A DNA stretch of 64,000 bases, taken from Conchocele bisecta. Taxonomy: Eukaryota; Mollusca; Bivalvia; Lucinida; Thyasiridae. The notes under the pieces were generated by a model. The model saw only the letters and a program-made list of their open reading frames with translations. It was not told the origin of the DNA and made no database searches. Each line of letters begins with the position of its first letter. The first letter of the stretch is position 1. Positions 33,482-43,275 of this stretch are shown piece by piece. A program made the position numbers and the translations under genes. The DNA lies in the NCBI GenBank assembly GCA_029237695.1, contig CM055265.1, forward strand, positions 219,035,679 through 219,099,678, in the 5' to 3' direction.

Positions 33482-36400
33482 CTGAAACATAGCATCGTCA
33501 TCAGTCAATCATGTCAATCCGACAGTTATAAATCAAATAGACAAACACTGTAGATCCAGATGAGACGGCTCGTAACGATCAGGATCTGCAGTATTTGTCT
33601 GTATTGTTTTCAGATATATTTTGTAAAATATAATATACTGTTTTAATTAATTACATTGTTCCAAACGAAAATGAAACATCTATTTAGGGGCGAATGGCTA
33701 AATAACAATTATGTCAATTGCCATGCAGTCATGTAACATAGGTCGGTGTGGCCATAGATACGGCACGTTGAACTCACTGACAGGTAGACAAAGCTGGTCC
33801 CCTGTGCGTCTGCTTGTTTATTTGACAACAAAATGAATGTCAGAGTCGCTCTGGTTTCAAAACCATCCTGTGTGATATCCTGAAAATGCGGAAATAACCC
33901 CACTGTGTCAGTACCATTCGGCACATTATTAAAGTGTCAAACCCAGATGACACGGACATGTCCATGTTTACACGACTATGCGGACGAATACTAATATGTA
34001 CATGTACATGTTGTCGGTGGTCGGTCTGTTACATGCACACTACATTGTTACGGTGTCTAATATGTAATGCTCTAAAAGTTTCATATATGGACTAATGGAA
34101 AGATAGCAACAGTAGAATATTTCACTAAAATTGCAAAGCATACTTATCTAGCAAATTGAACTGCGAGGGAGTAATCATTTATTTTCCAGAAATGCATTAT
34201 CTCATATAGAACTACCGACTATTTGATGATTACAAGTATCGCAGAATTAATATTCTAAATTTATTACATTATCACAGCCAAAATAGCTGTGATAATGTAA
34301 TAAATTCAGTATAATAAAAATTAATAGATGTATCCTTTAATAGCAAATTTCTCCCTCAACGTGTACTTAGCAAGATAAGTATACTTTGCAATTTTGGTAA
34401 ACACATTTGATTATTCAGGTGAAGAGATTAGACTGGGTCTTGTTGCTCAAAAACTTAAAAAGCTTAACGGGCTGTTAATTCCTTAACATGCCATGTTGCT
34501 CTAAACCTCTGTTAGCTTATCGGACTGTTAATTCCTTAACGCTGTTAAGGAGTTCACCCTTTGTACCCGAAAGTCCGCTATAGTGATCATATGACATTTG
34601 CAGCAATGTTTTGAGCAACCGGGCCCTGGTGTACGGATGAACGGGCGTGGACAGGGACTCACCTGGATACCACCCAGGGTTCTGATCCTGGCTCGCATGG
34701 CGATCAATGAGCCGGTCACACACCAGGGCATCAGCATACAGTCGCCCTGGCGCGACGCGATGCTACACAGGGCGCACGGCAGGCAGAACCACGTCAAGAT
34801 CACTGCGGGAGATAGGTAGGCCCTGGGGTAGTTATGGTGGGTGGGCCGTGGATTATAGGTGAATTAGGGCATGTGATACACTTATTGCGTTTCATCAATG
34901 TATGTGTTCATTTACACAGTGGTTGGAATATAACATTTTGACGGTGGTAAGTGGATTGCAATAGTGGAATGGTGACCAGCGGATGTAATGGGCGTAATGC
35001 TTCACTGGACACGGACGACCTACTAATTGGCCAGGACGAGATAAATTGGACGAGGTAAATAAGACGAAAACTCACCAAAACATGATATTGCCCACTACTG
35101 TCTGTTTCACGAGACCTGCCCAAAGTATACGGCCATATAGACAATGCAAAAACAATACAATTTTCGATAATGTTAAATTTTATCAAAATTTAATAATGAG
35201 ACTTCTTTTTATTTCATGAAAATTGGTCCAATATCGATTTTATTGCAAACAAAAGATGTCCCCATGTTAAATCCCCATATTTCAGAATTTCAGAAATAGT
35301 GGACCGATTTTCAATATGTAACTTTTGTTTTCTTAGTTACATTATTTCCAAGCTATCTAGCCAGGTTTCGGAGTAAATTTCCAAAATTTTCGTTTTTCGA
35401 CTCCTCCCCCAGCTCCTCCATTTCGTTTCCCCCATGTTAAATTCCCATAGACAAATTAATTTTTCGTAATAACATCAATATTTTACCAAATTTCACGAAA
35501 TAAAAAGGAGGCTCATTCTTAAATTTCAGTTTGCTATAATTTAATATCATCTAAAAAAGTATTGTTTTTGTCTTGTTTATATAGCCGTAACATTTTGGCA
35601 GGTTTCGTGAAACAGACAGTTGTGAAATAAATTGTATAATATTTTATCTCGTCTTGATCAGTTAGTAAGTAAGTCGCCTTGACACTATACATATTGCATC
35701 ACGACGTCTTACTAACATTGGTAAATATGGGATAAATCGTCTTACTGTCTTTATCGACGAGATAATGTGTAGAATTTTAATAAAACTCGAGATAACTAGT
35801 GTTCAGTACCACGTTGTTGACAATATTTCATGAGAGTTATCGTCTTGGTTAGTCACATGTAGTACGGCGTCTTGGCACAATACCGTTGTAAATGTAAATT
35901 CTTTGATTTAAAGGCGGCAGTGGCTCGATGACCGTGCATGTCGTCTCCCAAGAACGGGATAAGTGAAGGAGTTGGAGACAGTGGAAACCGGCCCCAGGGG
36001 CCTAGCTCTTATTATAATAGTCTCCTCTGGTTCTTTAACGTGCACATACTCTCCTTGAAATCTTATACACGGGACCGCCTTTTAAAGTCCCCATCCGAAA
36101 GGACTAGTAGAGCAGGAAATACAAGGTATCTCAGAAATACTGCCGCCCAGGAACTGAACCCTGAATCGAACCCGTGTCGCCAGCGTGGCAGTCCGACGGT
36201 GTTATCCATCGGCCACGGTCTGCTCTTTGCATTCAGGACGTCTTATAAGGCGTAGTAAGTGGACTTAGGTATCACGTGATCACATTTATGGGGATGGCAC
36301 AAATATGCCACTATTATCACTGTGGAGTTCGTGCATAATTATGATCTTGCAATTGTCAAGTGGTTTGCCGATATATAGATACGACAGTTATATTCATGTG

Positions 36401-39002
36401 TGCCTTCAATATTACAGGCTTTCAACAGTGATTCATAGCGAAGCCTTTGTTTACCTTTATCAAGTGTATGTTGGCGTCTGTTTACCATGGTGGAGGTTCC
36501 ATGTAAAACTTTCTTTCCACATAATATATATTCTGCCATCCACATGACCAAGGTGTATGATCACTTGGTTAAAAGTACTTTTACTGCCAGAAGCCCTACG
36601 ATTCAAAATACGATTTTTTTCATTTTGTCCTTATTATGTAACGGATTTTGATGAAATATGACCAGATGACGCATCAACGCATCTTCTTAAGCTGCATTTG
36701 GTGGTCTCGGTACTTTGGCCCAACTTATTTCGTTTTTGCGAAGAATCGATTTCCTTGTCTACAGACACGGAAATAAATTCTTCGTAAAAAATAACGTAAT
36801 TTTTGCCAAACTCCAGTGACCACCAAACGCACCTCATGAAGACCCGTTTGCTGCTCCATATTTCATCAAAATCCGTTGCCTCTTCAGGAAAATATCAAAT
36901 AATACTTACTTTGGAGGGGGCGCTCTTTCAACCCTTTCAGTCATTGTTGTTGGTGTTGTAACGTGATCATGCACCTTGATAACGTGACAACGTGATAGTT
37001 ACGTCGTCTTACTACACCGTATGCATTTAAATTGCCTACTGGGGGATTGTGACTGATATATACATCGACATCAAACAGTAGATATCTGTTCCATAAACGA
37101 GGCATTCCAATGTGGCTGGGGTTATATCACGGCATGTATGTGATTCACGATGGGCAGAATTTAGAGAATAGTAAGTTAGTGGTGCCGTGAATGAGAAAAT
37201 ATCTGACAAGGCTTAGGAAACGGGATGGGCGAGGCTCTGCTGAGTCCATCCCGTTTCCGTGCCGCGCCAGATATGTTTTCCCATTCATTCACGGCACTAA
37301 CCTACTATTCTATTTATCCCGTCAACATATACACATAGCTTTAAATGCTCAACATAAACCCAGCCGCATCCTCAAAATCGTAGAATCGACTAGTATGACA
37401 ACCTCACATATTCATACGCATTGACTAGGTCGTATTGACAGGACATCAACAATGTTTCACGGCACCGTGTTTCACGGCACATATGCACTGTGTTGACGGG
37501 ATAAATGTATATTCGTGCCCGGTTAGCTCGGATGGTTATACTTAGGGAGATGGTACTGTAAACCAGATGTCTCCAGTTCGATTCCGGGCCGGTGCGCAAT
37601 TTTCTTGCCGTGTGACATGTTACAATTCGAGAAGTTTTATCTTACATAATTTTGGAACAGCGAAGTTGCGGGTCAGCAGATTGCCAGTTAGTCACAACGT
37701 CGTGGAGATGAATGGGACTAATGTTAACATTGTGATATACAAGGAAATCCCTCTAAACCGGACACCAAGAAAACATGTGTGATCATATGACATTGTTTGA
37801 TTAGTTTCTTGGTAATTTATCTCAGTTGATAATGTATGTTCATGATCGCATAGCACACAGCTATGGCTAAGAAAGACCAATGCCTGATTAACAATGAAAC
37901 CTCTCTAAACCGGACACCCTGATCCGGTTTAGAGAGGTTTCGCTGTAAACTCAATCCACGGAATTGGCACTTCAATTATGAAAGGTGTAACTATTTGGAT
38001 GTATTGTTTACCCTCGTTTCTCGACCAATGAAAGCACAGAATATCATCTCAAGTAATCGCATGTTGCGACGCTTTAGCCAATATTTATTAAATTATTAAA
38101 TATTTCAATATGTACCGTGCTATATTTAGAACTGATGTTACACCTTGGTACCGTCACTTCATGAAACCATGATACCCATATACGCGCACACATCGATGTC
38201 ACACCGCCAATCACATACTAGTAGCGATTCAAATCACGTTTACTGCATGTTTAAAGGTACATGCCCACTCATTAGGCACAACATGTTCTGTATATCAGAG
38301 ACATCATCTGAGACATTTTCTGACAAAACAAACATGCATTTACCATTAACCCACGTAATGATTGGCATTATTATTCATTTTATATCAGACGTAAATTTCC
38401 AAGCTGATACCAGGGGCGATAACCGTGTTTCCTTAAAATGTTAACGGACATTATTCTCTGTATTTATCTTTTGATGTGCAATGATCATACTTTATTATCT
38501 GTCGAAAATATTATTTTTTTCAGGTGACGCATTTAATTAGTATAAATAATTAAAAAAATACCATGCCCCATTTGCATATGAAAATAGCCGTATACCACCG
38601 CGAGTCACTACATCTATCAGTACAATAACTATTACTAAATGATTATATCTGTATAGCGGGTACTCGTATTTTTATAACTGGTGAAATAGTGACACAATTA
38701 TACACTTATTGCATTCCTATAAAGAACAGTGCCTACTGAGTGGGCATGTCTATAACAAACTAATTCATTAAACATTCAATATGTGAATTAAAACTATTAC
38801 ATAAACGCAATACGCAATGTTGAATGGCCGCTTTCATTATGAATTTACTGACGGTTTAAATAATCGATGTTACGGGTATCGTACGTGATTTGCAGTCGGC
38901 ACAGCAGGCCAACAGGCTGGAGCTCCAGTCGCGGTGGCCGTTCACGGAGCCAAGCAGCATTCCGCCGCCGCCGCCGCCTGGTTGATTGATGATCACCGCC
39001 AT
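33389..39002 (-). CDS. PLAC8-domain (onzin/cornifelin-like) protein, three exons
   Basis: CDS = 39002..38885, 34802..34663 and 33481..33389 on the minus strand; 116 codons, the usual size for single-domain PLAC8 proteins. Residues 1-25 are a Gly-rich N-terminus (M-A-V-I-I-N-Q-P, six Gly). 'RDWSSSLLACCADC' begins the domain, and cysteines follow at 33, 34, 37, 46, 49, 52, 61, 67, 90, 93, 97, 98, 101 and 104. The core shows FCLPCALCSI, then RARIRTLGGIQGS, then CCALCGICQMQREL, the CC..C..CQ..REL signature of the family. Two hydrophobic segments (40-52, 61-75) fit membrane association or burial. PLAC8 proteins act in growth, differentiation, metal handling or epithelial and immune contexts depending on species; the role here is unknown. 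Start ATG has A at -3 and G at +4. Introns are 4082 and 1181 bp, loaded with MITEs and SINEs. No promoter or poly(A) site was identified. Confidence 0.93.
33531..33605. repeat. family A core fragment in intron 2
   Basis: ACAAACACTGTAGATCCAGA and GATCAGGATCTGCAGTATTT are family A core words forming a small imperfect inverted repeat. A relative lies at 32955-33020. No other ends are visible. Confidence 0.5.
34131..34391. mobile_element. MITE-like family F, copy 2 (PLAC8 intron 2)
   Basis: Ends TTGCAAAGCATACTTATCTA / GATAAGTATACTTTGCAA, central hairpin TTATCACAGCCAAAATAGCT + GTGATAA, and 'ctccctcaacgtg' on the right. Same layout and length as 22582-22849. Confidence 0.85.
34663..34802 (-). CDS. 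PLAC8 gene exon 2
   Basis: 140 bp, phase 1 in and phase 0 out. The acceptor is TATCTCCCGCAG|TG and the donor CAG|GTGAGT, both excellent. It completes codon 40 and encodes residues 41-86, including FCLPCALCSI and RARIRTLGGIQ. GC-rich compared with the flanks. Longer minus-strand frames reading past the donor are intronic. Confidence 0.93.
35093..35626. mobile_element. MITE-like family E relative, long inverted ends (PLAC8 intron 1)
   Basis: Left CTGTCTGTTTCACGAGACCT, 'gcaaaaacaatac', 'gagacttctttttatttca' mirrors right 'tgaaataaaaaggaggctca', 'gtattgtttttg', 'caggtttcgtgaaacagaca'. The interior shares 'cccatgttaaattcccatag' with family E. Diverged subfamily. Confidence 0.8.
35928..36240 (-). 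repeat. tRNA-derived SINE with conserved body (PLAC8 intron 1)
   Basis: On the minus strand the head at about 36227-36150 has a box-A-like TGGCCGATGGATAAC and a box-B-like GGTTCGATTCA. Pol III internal promoters look like this. The body contains 'ctggttctttaacgtgcac', 'cgggaccgccttttaaagtc' and 'ccatccgaaaggact' on the plus strand. I recall such text as a widespread, well conserved invertebrate repeat. Family name not assigned. Confidence 0.6.
36545..36985. mobile_element. MITE-like family D, copy 3 (PLAC8 intron 1)
   Basis: Left 'aaggtgtatgatcacttggt', right 'acgtgatcatgcacctt'. GATGAAATATGACCAGATGA pairs with CTGCTCCATATTTCATC, and 'gcgaagaatcgatttccttg' with 'ggaaataaattcttcg'. Diverged copy. 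Confidence 0.75.
37160..37320. repeat. hairpin element, arms of about 65 bp
   Basis: AATAGTAAGTTAGTGGTGCC + GTGAATGAG on the left mirrors CATTCATTCACGGCACTAAC + CTACTATT on the right. GGAAACGGGATGG pairs with CCATCCCGTTTCC around a short GC-rich loop. Its right end meets a second hairpin (37312-37507). Confidence 0.8.
37312..37507. repeat. element with TTTATCCCGTCAACA inverted ends
   Basis: TTTATCCCGTCAACATAT at the left pairs with TGTTGACGGGATAAA at the right. The interior contains 'acggcaccgtgtttcacggca', related to the neighbouring hairpin. Likely nested insertions. Confidence 0.65.
37517..37725 (+). repeat. tRNA-derived SINE candidate
   Basis: Head 37517-37595 has a box-A-like TAGCTCGGATGG, an anticodon-arm-like 'ggtactgtaaacc' and a box-B-like AGTTCGATTCC. 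Acceptor and T stems are mismatched, so it is not a functional tRNA. The tail 37658-37725 is shared with 18165-18245, showing a repeated family. Confidence 0.55.
37745..37955. mobile_element. MITE-like element with CCTCTCTAAACCGGACAC ends
   Basis: The word CTCTAAACCGGACACC occurs at 37751 and 37904, and GGTTTAGAGAGGTTTC inverted at 37924. GAAACCTCTCTAAACCGGAC recalls the ends of pogo-like (Tc1/mariner) non-autonomous elements. That attribution is from memory of the motif and not certain. Confidence 0.5.
38256..38752. mobile_element. MITE-like family C, copy 4, near full length (PLAC8 intron 1)
   Basis: Left GGTACATGCCCACTCATTAG + GCACAACATGTTC, right AGTGCCTACTGAGTGGGCAT. The interior runs 'catctgagacattttctgac', 'accaggggcgataaccgtgt', 'gcaatgatcatactttatta', 'tataccaccgcgagtcact', the reverse of copies 1 and 2. 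Confidence 0.85.
38885..39002 (-). CDS. PLAC8 gene exon 1 (coding part)
   Basis: 118 bp: codons 1-39 plus one base (phase 1). Encodes the Gly-rich start and the 'HRDWSSSLLACCADCKS' beginning of the domain. The donor reads CAC|GTACGA, weaker than that of exon 2. Upstream on the minus strand, TTTCAG at about 39030 could be an acceptor for a 5' UTR exon, but this is inference. Confidence 0.85.
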
Positions 39003-39299
39003 ACTTCAGTCGTCACAGGGTATCGAAGTCAAAACTGAAACGACAGATAATGGTTGAAATTGCAACAATTCCTTACATGTCACCCTGTAGTCTACGGTGA
39101 ATTACGCCACTGGGCAGCAGTAGTTTACACCACTCTCGTGATACCAGATATTATAGAGAAATGACGTTAATAACGTCGAAATAACGTGCGTCCTTCCAGC
39201 TATCAAATCATGTTCTCGGTCACACCCTCTGAATCGCGAGACAGTCGCCTTATCTACAAATCGCCCCCAGAAATTAATTCGCGCAACACAAGGTCATAT

Positions 39300-39740
39300 T
39301 ATACTGAACTTACTGAAATTACTGACGTCTCCAGTGTAAGTATTATTTGATATTTTCCTTAGTATTCAACCTATTTTGATGAAATATGGCGCAGCAAACG
39401 CGTCTTAATGAGCTGTAATTGGTGGTCCATGTAGTTCGGCACAGACATATGTCATTTTTGCGAAGAATCAATTTCCGTCGATTCTTCGCAAAAAACGACA
39501 GAAGTTTTGGCGAACATACAATACCACCAAATGCAGCTTAACAAGACGCGTTTGATGCGCCATATTTCATCAAAATCTGTTACGTAATAAGGACAATATA
39601 AAAGAATACGTACGTTGAATCAGATGGATCTGGAAGCTTCAGTACTTGTTGTTGTTGTTAGTACCACGTGATCATACATCTTGTATTTGGACATTTTTTA
39701 ATATTTGCAAGAAATTACTTGATAGTTTGCATTATATGGG
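39300..39740. mobile_element. MITE-like family D, copy 4
   Basis: GATGAAATATGGCGCAGCAA and TTGATGCGCCATATTTCATC arms flank the centre GCGAAGAATCAATTTCCGTC + GATTCTTCGC. The right end 'ttgttgttagtaccacgtgat' continues into 'atatttgcaagaaatt', which is also present at 32170. Lies just upstream of PLAC8 exon 1. Confidence 0.8.
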
Positions 39741-40789
39741 CCGCGCTCTGTGAAAACCGGCCTTAATGACAACATTTTGGATTTGCATTGTTTTACATTT
39801 CCTGATGCGGGCACCTTTCAAAAACCATATTCTAAAAAGGAAATGCAATTATGTTTAATAGTTTTTGTTTTATCTCACTTTTTGTAGCACCATGTGAATC
39901 ACGCACGAAAAAAAAACGTAACATCATCGAGAAAAATGACTTTATTGAAACGCTGGCGTTTGTACAATGAAACACAACAGCCTACAGTAGACATGAGTGT
40001 TCATAGACTCATTGACTGTGATTGCTGTACACTGTGTTTGCCGATAAGGTACACTAAATGTATCTACAAGTGATAGTATATATACTATCAAACATTGAAC
40101 AGAATAAAACTATGATATGTACATGTAGTGAACAAGTCAAACGCACAACTATAGATTTTAAATCTATAATTAGCCGACCTGTGGCTTCGTAATTTGCCAC
40201 CATCGCCACAATAGATTCATATACGTGTGTCGTCAGAAAGATACAATGTAATTATTTCAGATTTGACGTCATTTACAGTTAATTGTGACGTCATTTATTG
40301 ATTTAGGCAATACGTCACCAAAGACCAAAAAACTAAACGGCATTCCTGGTATGGAAATTGTAAATTATATGCACATCGTATCGGTGATTGAAACAAATGC
40401 ATTTTATTTCTGTAGAAATGAATGACCAGAATTTGGATAGGCCTATGGCTGCACATATCAATGACTTCAGCGCCCGATGGGGTCTAGGGGGTAGTTGGCC
40501 ACCACCGGGCATTTTGAAACAAAATAACAATCGACTGTCCATTCCCCGACTCTCGGAATTAAATTTATACATCTCAGAAAGCGGGAAGAACATTTTCCTG
40601 TATAGCCAATATGACTGGCGGACGGGCTAATGTACATGTACCCCGTACTGTATTGTCCGCCATGTTGCTGTTGTTGATAATACAAATTATTCTGTACTTG
40701 TATGCCCTCATATACCACGGTGTGGTCTGAGAATATTGCAAATAAAGGTTTTGTTCTGTTCTGTTTTGTTCTGTTCTGCAAAACTGTTC
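39741..40789. other. no gene recognised; TTCTG microsatellite at 40742-40779
   Basis: AT-rich with a short GTTCT/GTTTT-type simple repeat near 40742-40779. Frames near 40330-40630 have no recognisable domain. A PLAC8 promoter could lie at its left edge but nothing specific is seen. Confidence 0.4.
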
Positions 40790-40992
40790 TGATGCTCTTC
40801 ATTGGGTCTTATCGGTAAACAAACTCGGTTCGCTACGCTCAGTCGTTTGTTTTACGCAAGGACCTAATCACTCGTGCCTTATTTCACGATAAACAGCTCA
40901 CCTGATTATATAAACTGTATACCGTCAATCAAGTATAGCGACATCATCCTGGATACGTATTATACAATACAACGTATCGACAGATGGATGTG
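40790..40992. repeat. repeat I, right copy (inverted relative to 31873-32070)
   Basis: 'gcttttcattgggtcttatc'-like start, 'aaactcggttcgctacgctc', 'cctaatcactcgtgccttat', 'ttcacgataaacagctcacc', 'gtattatacaatacaacgta'. These are the complement of the left copy in the same order. Confidence 0.85.
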
Positions 40993-41234
40993 TCAGAATA
41001 TGCTGGCTTACAAGTACATGCGTAATGTTGTCCATTGTATCCCATTATCTGCATGTCCGGGGACTGGCTTTTAATGTGGGCTTCAGTTTGAGTCCATGTT
41101 CCATGACGCATGTCTTGTATTATTTGTTTATGCTATCGATTGCTTGTGTTCTTTTGTGAAACATAGAACACTCGCACCCCGGTGCCTGTTGAAGCATGAT
41201 TACCACGGTATGCTTGACTATTTTATACTTATAT
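40993..41234. other. no gene recognised
   Basis: Short AT-rich interval before a GC-containing hairpin; nothing supported. Confidence 0.4.
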
Positions 41235-41345
41235 ATTTGTATGTGGATATATGCACGAGTTCCGCAGCGTGCGATATTGCGCGACTTTAGGAAGCGCGCA
41301 ATCTCGTTGCGCGGCGAAACGAGTGGCATATATCTACATACAAAT
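41235..41345. repeat. 111-bp hairpin with ATTTGTATGTGGATATATGC arms
   Basis: ATTTGTATGTGGATATATGC pairs with GCATATATCTACATACAAAT. The inner part has ATTGCGCG / CGCGCAAT and CGAGTTCCGC / GCGGCGAAACGAG. Strong stem-loop, possibly a small MITE. Confidence 0.8.
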
Positions 41346-41597
41346 CGAATTAACCTTTTTATTATATCCGTAAATCAGTGGCAATATATATGCGCCGCAA
41401 AATATAGACAAAATATAATCAAAATAAACAAATTAGTGGTGATTTAGAAGGAACTATTTTGTGATGTGAAGCGTAGTTCCGGCACTGACCAATATGAACT
41501 CACGAAACGTCAATATGAAACAATATTGACGTGTTGCGTTGCATTGTGTTTCAATGGGAAACGAAAATACGTACCTAATAAGCTCAAATACTCATAC

Positions 41598-42016
41598 AGT
41601 TAGCGTCCTGGTGCCAATGCTAAACTATTTATGATCTCCTTATTAGGATATACTAAGTCCTAATTAGGAAATATTGACTCCTAATTAGGATATAATAAGT
41701 CCTAATTAGGATATAGTAACTCCTAATTAGGATATATTAGTACTATCTCCTACTTAGGACCTAATATATGTGTCAATGCTATACAATGTTTTATCTCCTA
41801 ATTAGGAGATAGTAAGTCCTTAATTGGAGCTACTAACTACTAATTAGGAATTAATATCTCATAATTATGACGGAATGTGACCTAATTATGAGATAATACG
41901 TCCTAATTAGGAGATAGTAAGTCCTAATTAGGATATATTATCTCCTAGGATTTAGTATCTCCTAATTAGGAGATATATATATTTTAGCATTGGTACCAGT
42001 ACGCTTCCATATATAG
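41598..42016. mobile_element. element G, copy 2: TIRs enclosing 21-bp CTAATTAG arrays
   Basis: Left GCGTCCTGGTGCCAATGCT, right AGCATTGGTACC then ACGCTTCCATA. TCCTAATTAGG units start at 41658, 41679, 41700, 41721, then 41796, 41817, 41838, 41859, 41880, 41901, 41922, 41943. Each run has exact 21-bp steps, including decayed units. Nine exact CTAATTAG cores. A central TGTGTCAATGCTA separates the runs, as in copy 1. Confidence 0.88.
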
Positions 42017-42194
42017 TTGGACGTAGTTGTGCTCCTATGACACATTTGGCTGTATTTTTATATATTTATAAGGGATGGGTCCAAGTGTTAGGTCTAGAGC
42101 GGGCATGGATTCTCAATTGTAAATGAGATATACATGGCCGTCAGCCTTCCGAAAATACAAATATTTATTTCTAAAATTTTCCTCATTTCTCAAC
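42017..42194. other. no feature
   Basis: Short AT-rich interval; nothing recognised. Confidence 0.4.
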
Positions 42195-42262
42195 AAAGGT
42201 ATATGTTGTTACCACTCAGTTGAACCGTCTTGAGACTGAGTGGTAACAACATACACTGTGTC
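42195..42262. repeat. family H hairpin, copy 4
   Basis: TATATGTTGTTACCACTCAG / CTGAGTGGTAACAACATACA with TTGAACCGTCTTGAGA at the tip. Complete stem-loop version of the word seen at 7855, 19957 and 29612. Confidence 0.75.
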
Positions 42263-42849
42263 TGTGCATGCATTACTGCGTACTATTTATGTCCAGCTTG
42301 AATGTATTCATATTAATTGCTACATGTTTCTTCGACAATGGAACTGTTGGAGAACAGTTGAATAAAATATCGGCGGTTTGTCAATAAACAAAAATTGAAA
42401 TAATGAAATGCAAGTGTAAAACTGTAAACTATTTAAATATTTAAAACGGTAGAATAATTGAATTTATATCAGCCCTATTTAAATTTCGAAAATAATACTA
42501 AATCAATTAGTGTTTCTTGGACAATGTTGTCCTGTATTGTATTAATGCTTACCTATAAATATTCACAGAAATTCAGAAATCGTGCGTATCCGATCAACAC
42601 TTGGGAGTCAATCCAAATGCGTTAATGGCGTTTAATGGATGCACATATCGATGCCGTTTCCTTGTCAATAACAAATATTTATTCAAGAATTGGAGACGGG
42701 TTGACAACCCATGAGAGATCGTCACGTGTTGCATATCGTCAGACACTTATTAAAGCAACCGTGTCGAAATTGAAACTACAATGATAAATAATGTATGGGC
42801 GTCTTGTACAGCATAAATAAAGAGCAATTATAATGCAGGTGCATGCGTG
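42263..42849. other. no gene recognised
   Basis: AT-rich, short frames only. Confidence 0.4.
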
Positions 42850-43085
42850 TACAATGTCCATTAGATGACCATTGCATATCGAAACTAGATTGTTATTAAC
42901 GATATGCATTTGTTGATTGTACGTGTTAGCATGCATAGGTACATCGTCTCCATTGGACATGTTTTCCGATAGTGTCAGTGTTAGAATGAGTAGGTACACA
43001 GTGTCTCTTGGACATGTTTTGCAAATTATCGTAAAACATGTCAAAGGGATACGATGTACCTACATGCACCCATTCTAACATTTAC
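42850..43085. repeat. inverted repeat with GGTACA..TGTACC and ACATGTTTT arms
   Basis: GTTAGAATGAGTAGGTACAC + TTGGACATGTTTTGC (about 42980-43022) pairs with GTAAAACATGTCAAAGGGAT + GTACC + CCCATTCTAAC (about 43031-43081). An extra left arm 'aggtacatcgtctccattgg' lies at about 42938. MITE-like. Confidence 0.65.
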
Positions 43086-43134
43086 GTTAATACAAATCTC
43101 ATATGTATTACATAAAGTAGTTCATGTTGCTTAA

Positions 43135-43275
43135 AGGTACATGTCCACTCAGTAGGCACAACCTGTTCTTTATAGGAATTAAATAAGTGTACAATTTTGT
43201 CACTATTCCACCAGCCAGTTCTAAAAATGCCCGCTATACAGATATAATCATTTAGTAATATTGTCCGTGTAGTTT
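43135..43275. mobile_element. MITE-like family C, end fragment
   Basis: AAAGGTACATGTCCACTCAG + TAGGCACAACCTGTTCTTTA then 'ggaattaaataagtgtacaa' and 'tacagatataatcatttagt'. It is truncated after about 135 bp. Confidence 0.75.

Noticed and set aside
33319..33501. 60-codon minus-strand frame with many Ala/Cys
   Set aside because: It is the wrong frame over PLAC8 exon 3.
34517..34803. 91-codon minus-strand frame as a gene on its own
   Set aside because: Only its first half is real (PLAC8 exon 2); the rest reads through a strong GTGAGT donor into the intron.
37517..37595. Functional tRNA gene (Tyr-like anticodon loop)
   Set aside because: Acceptor and T stems have several mismatches and the tail is shared with another locus, so a SINE head is more likely.
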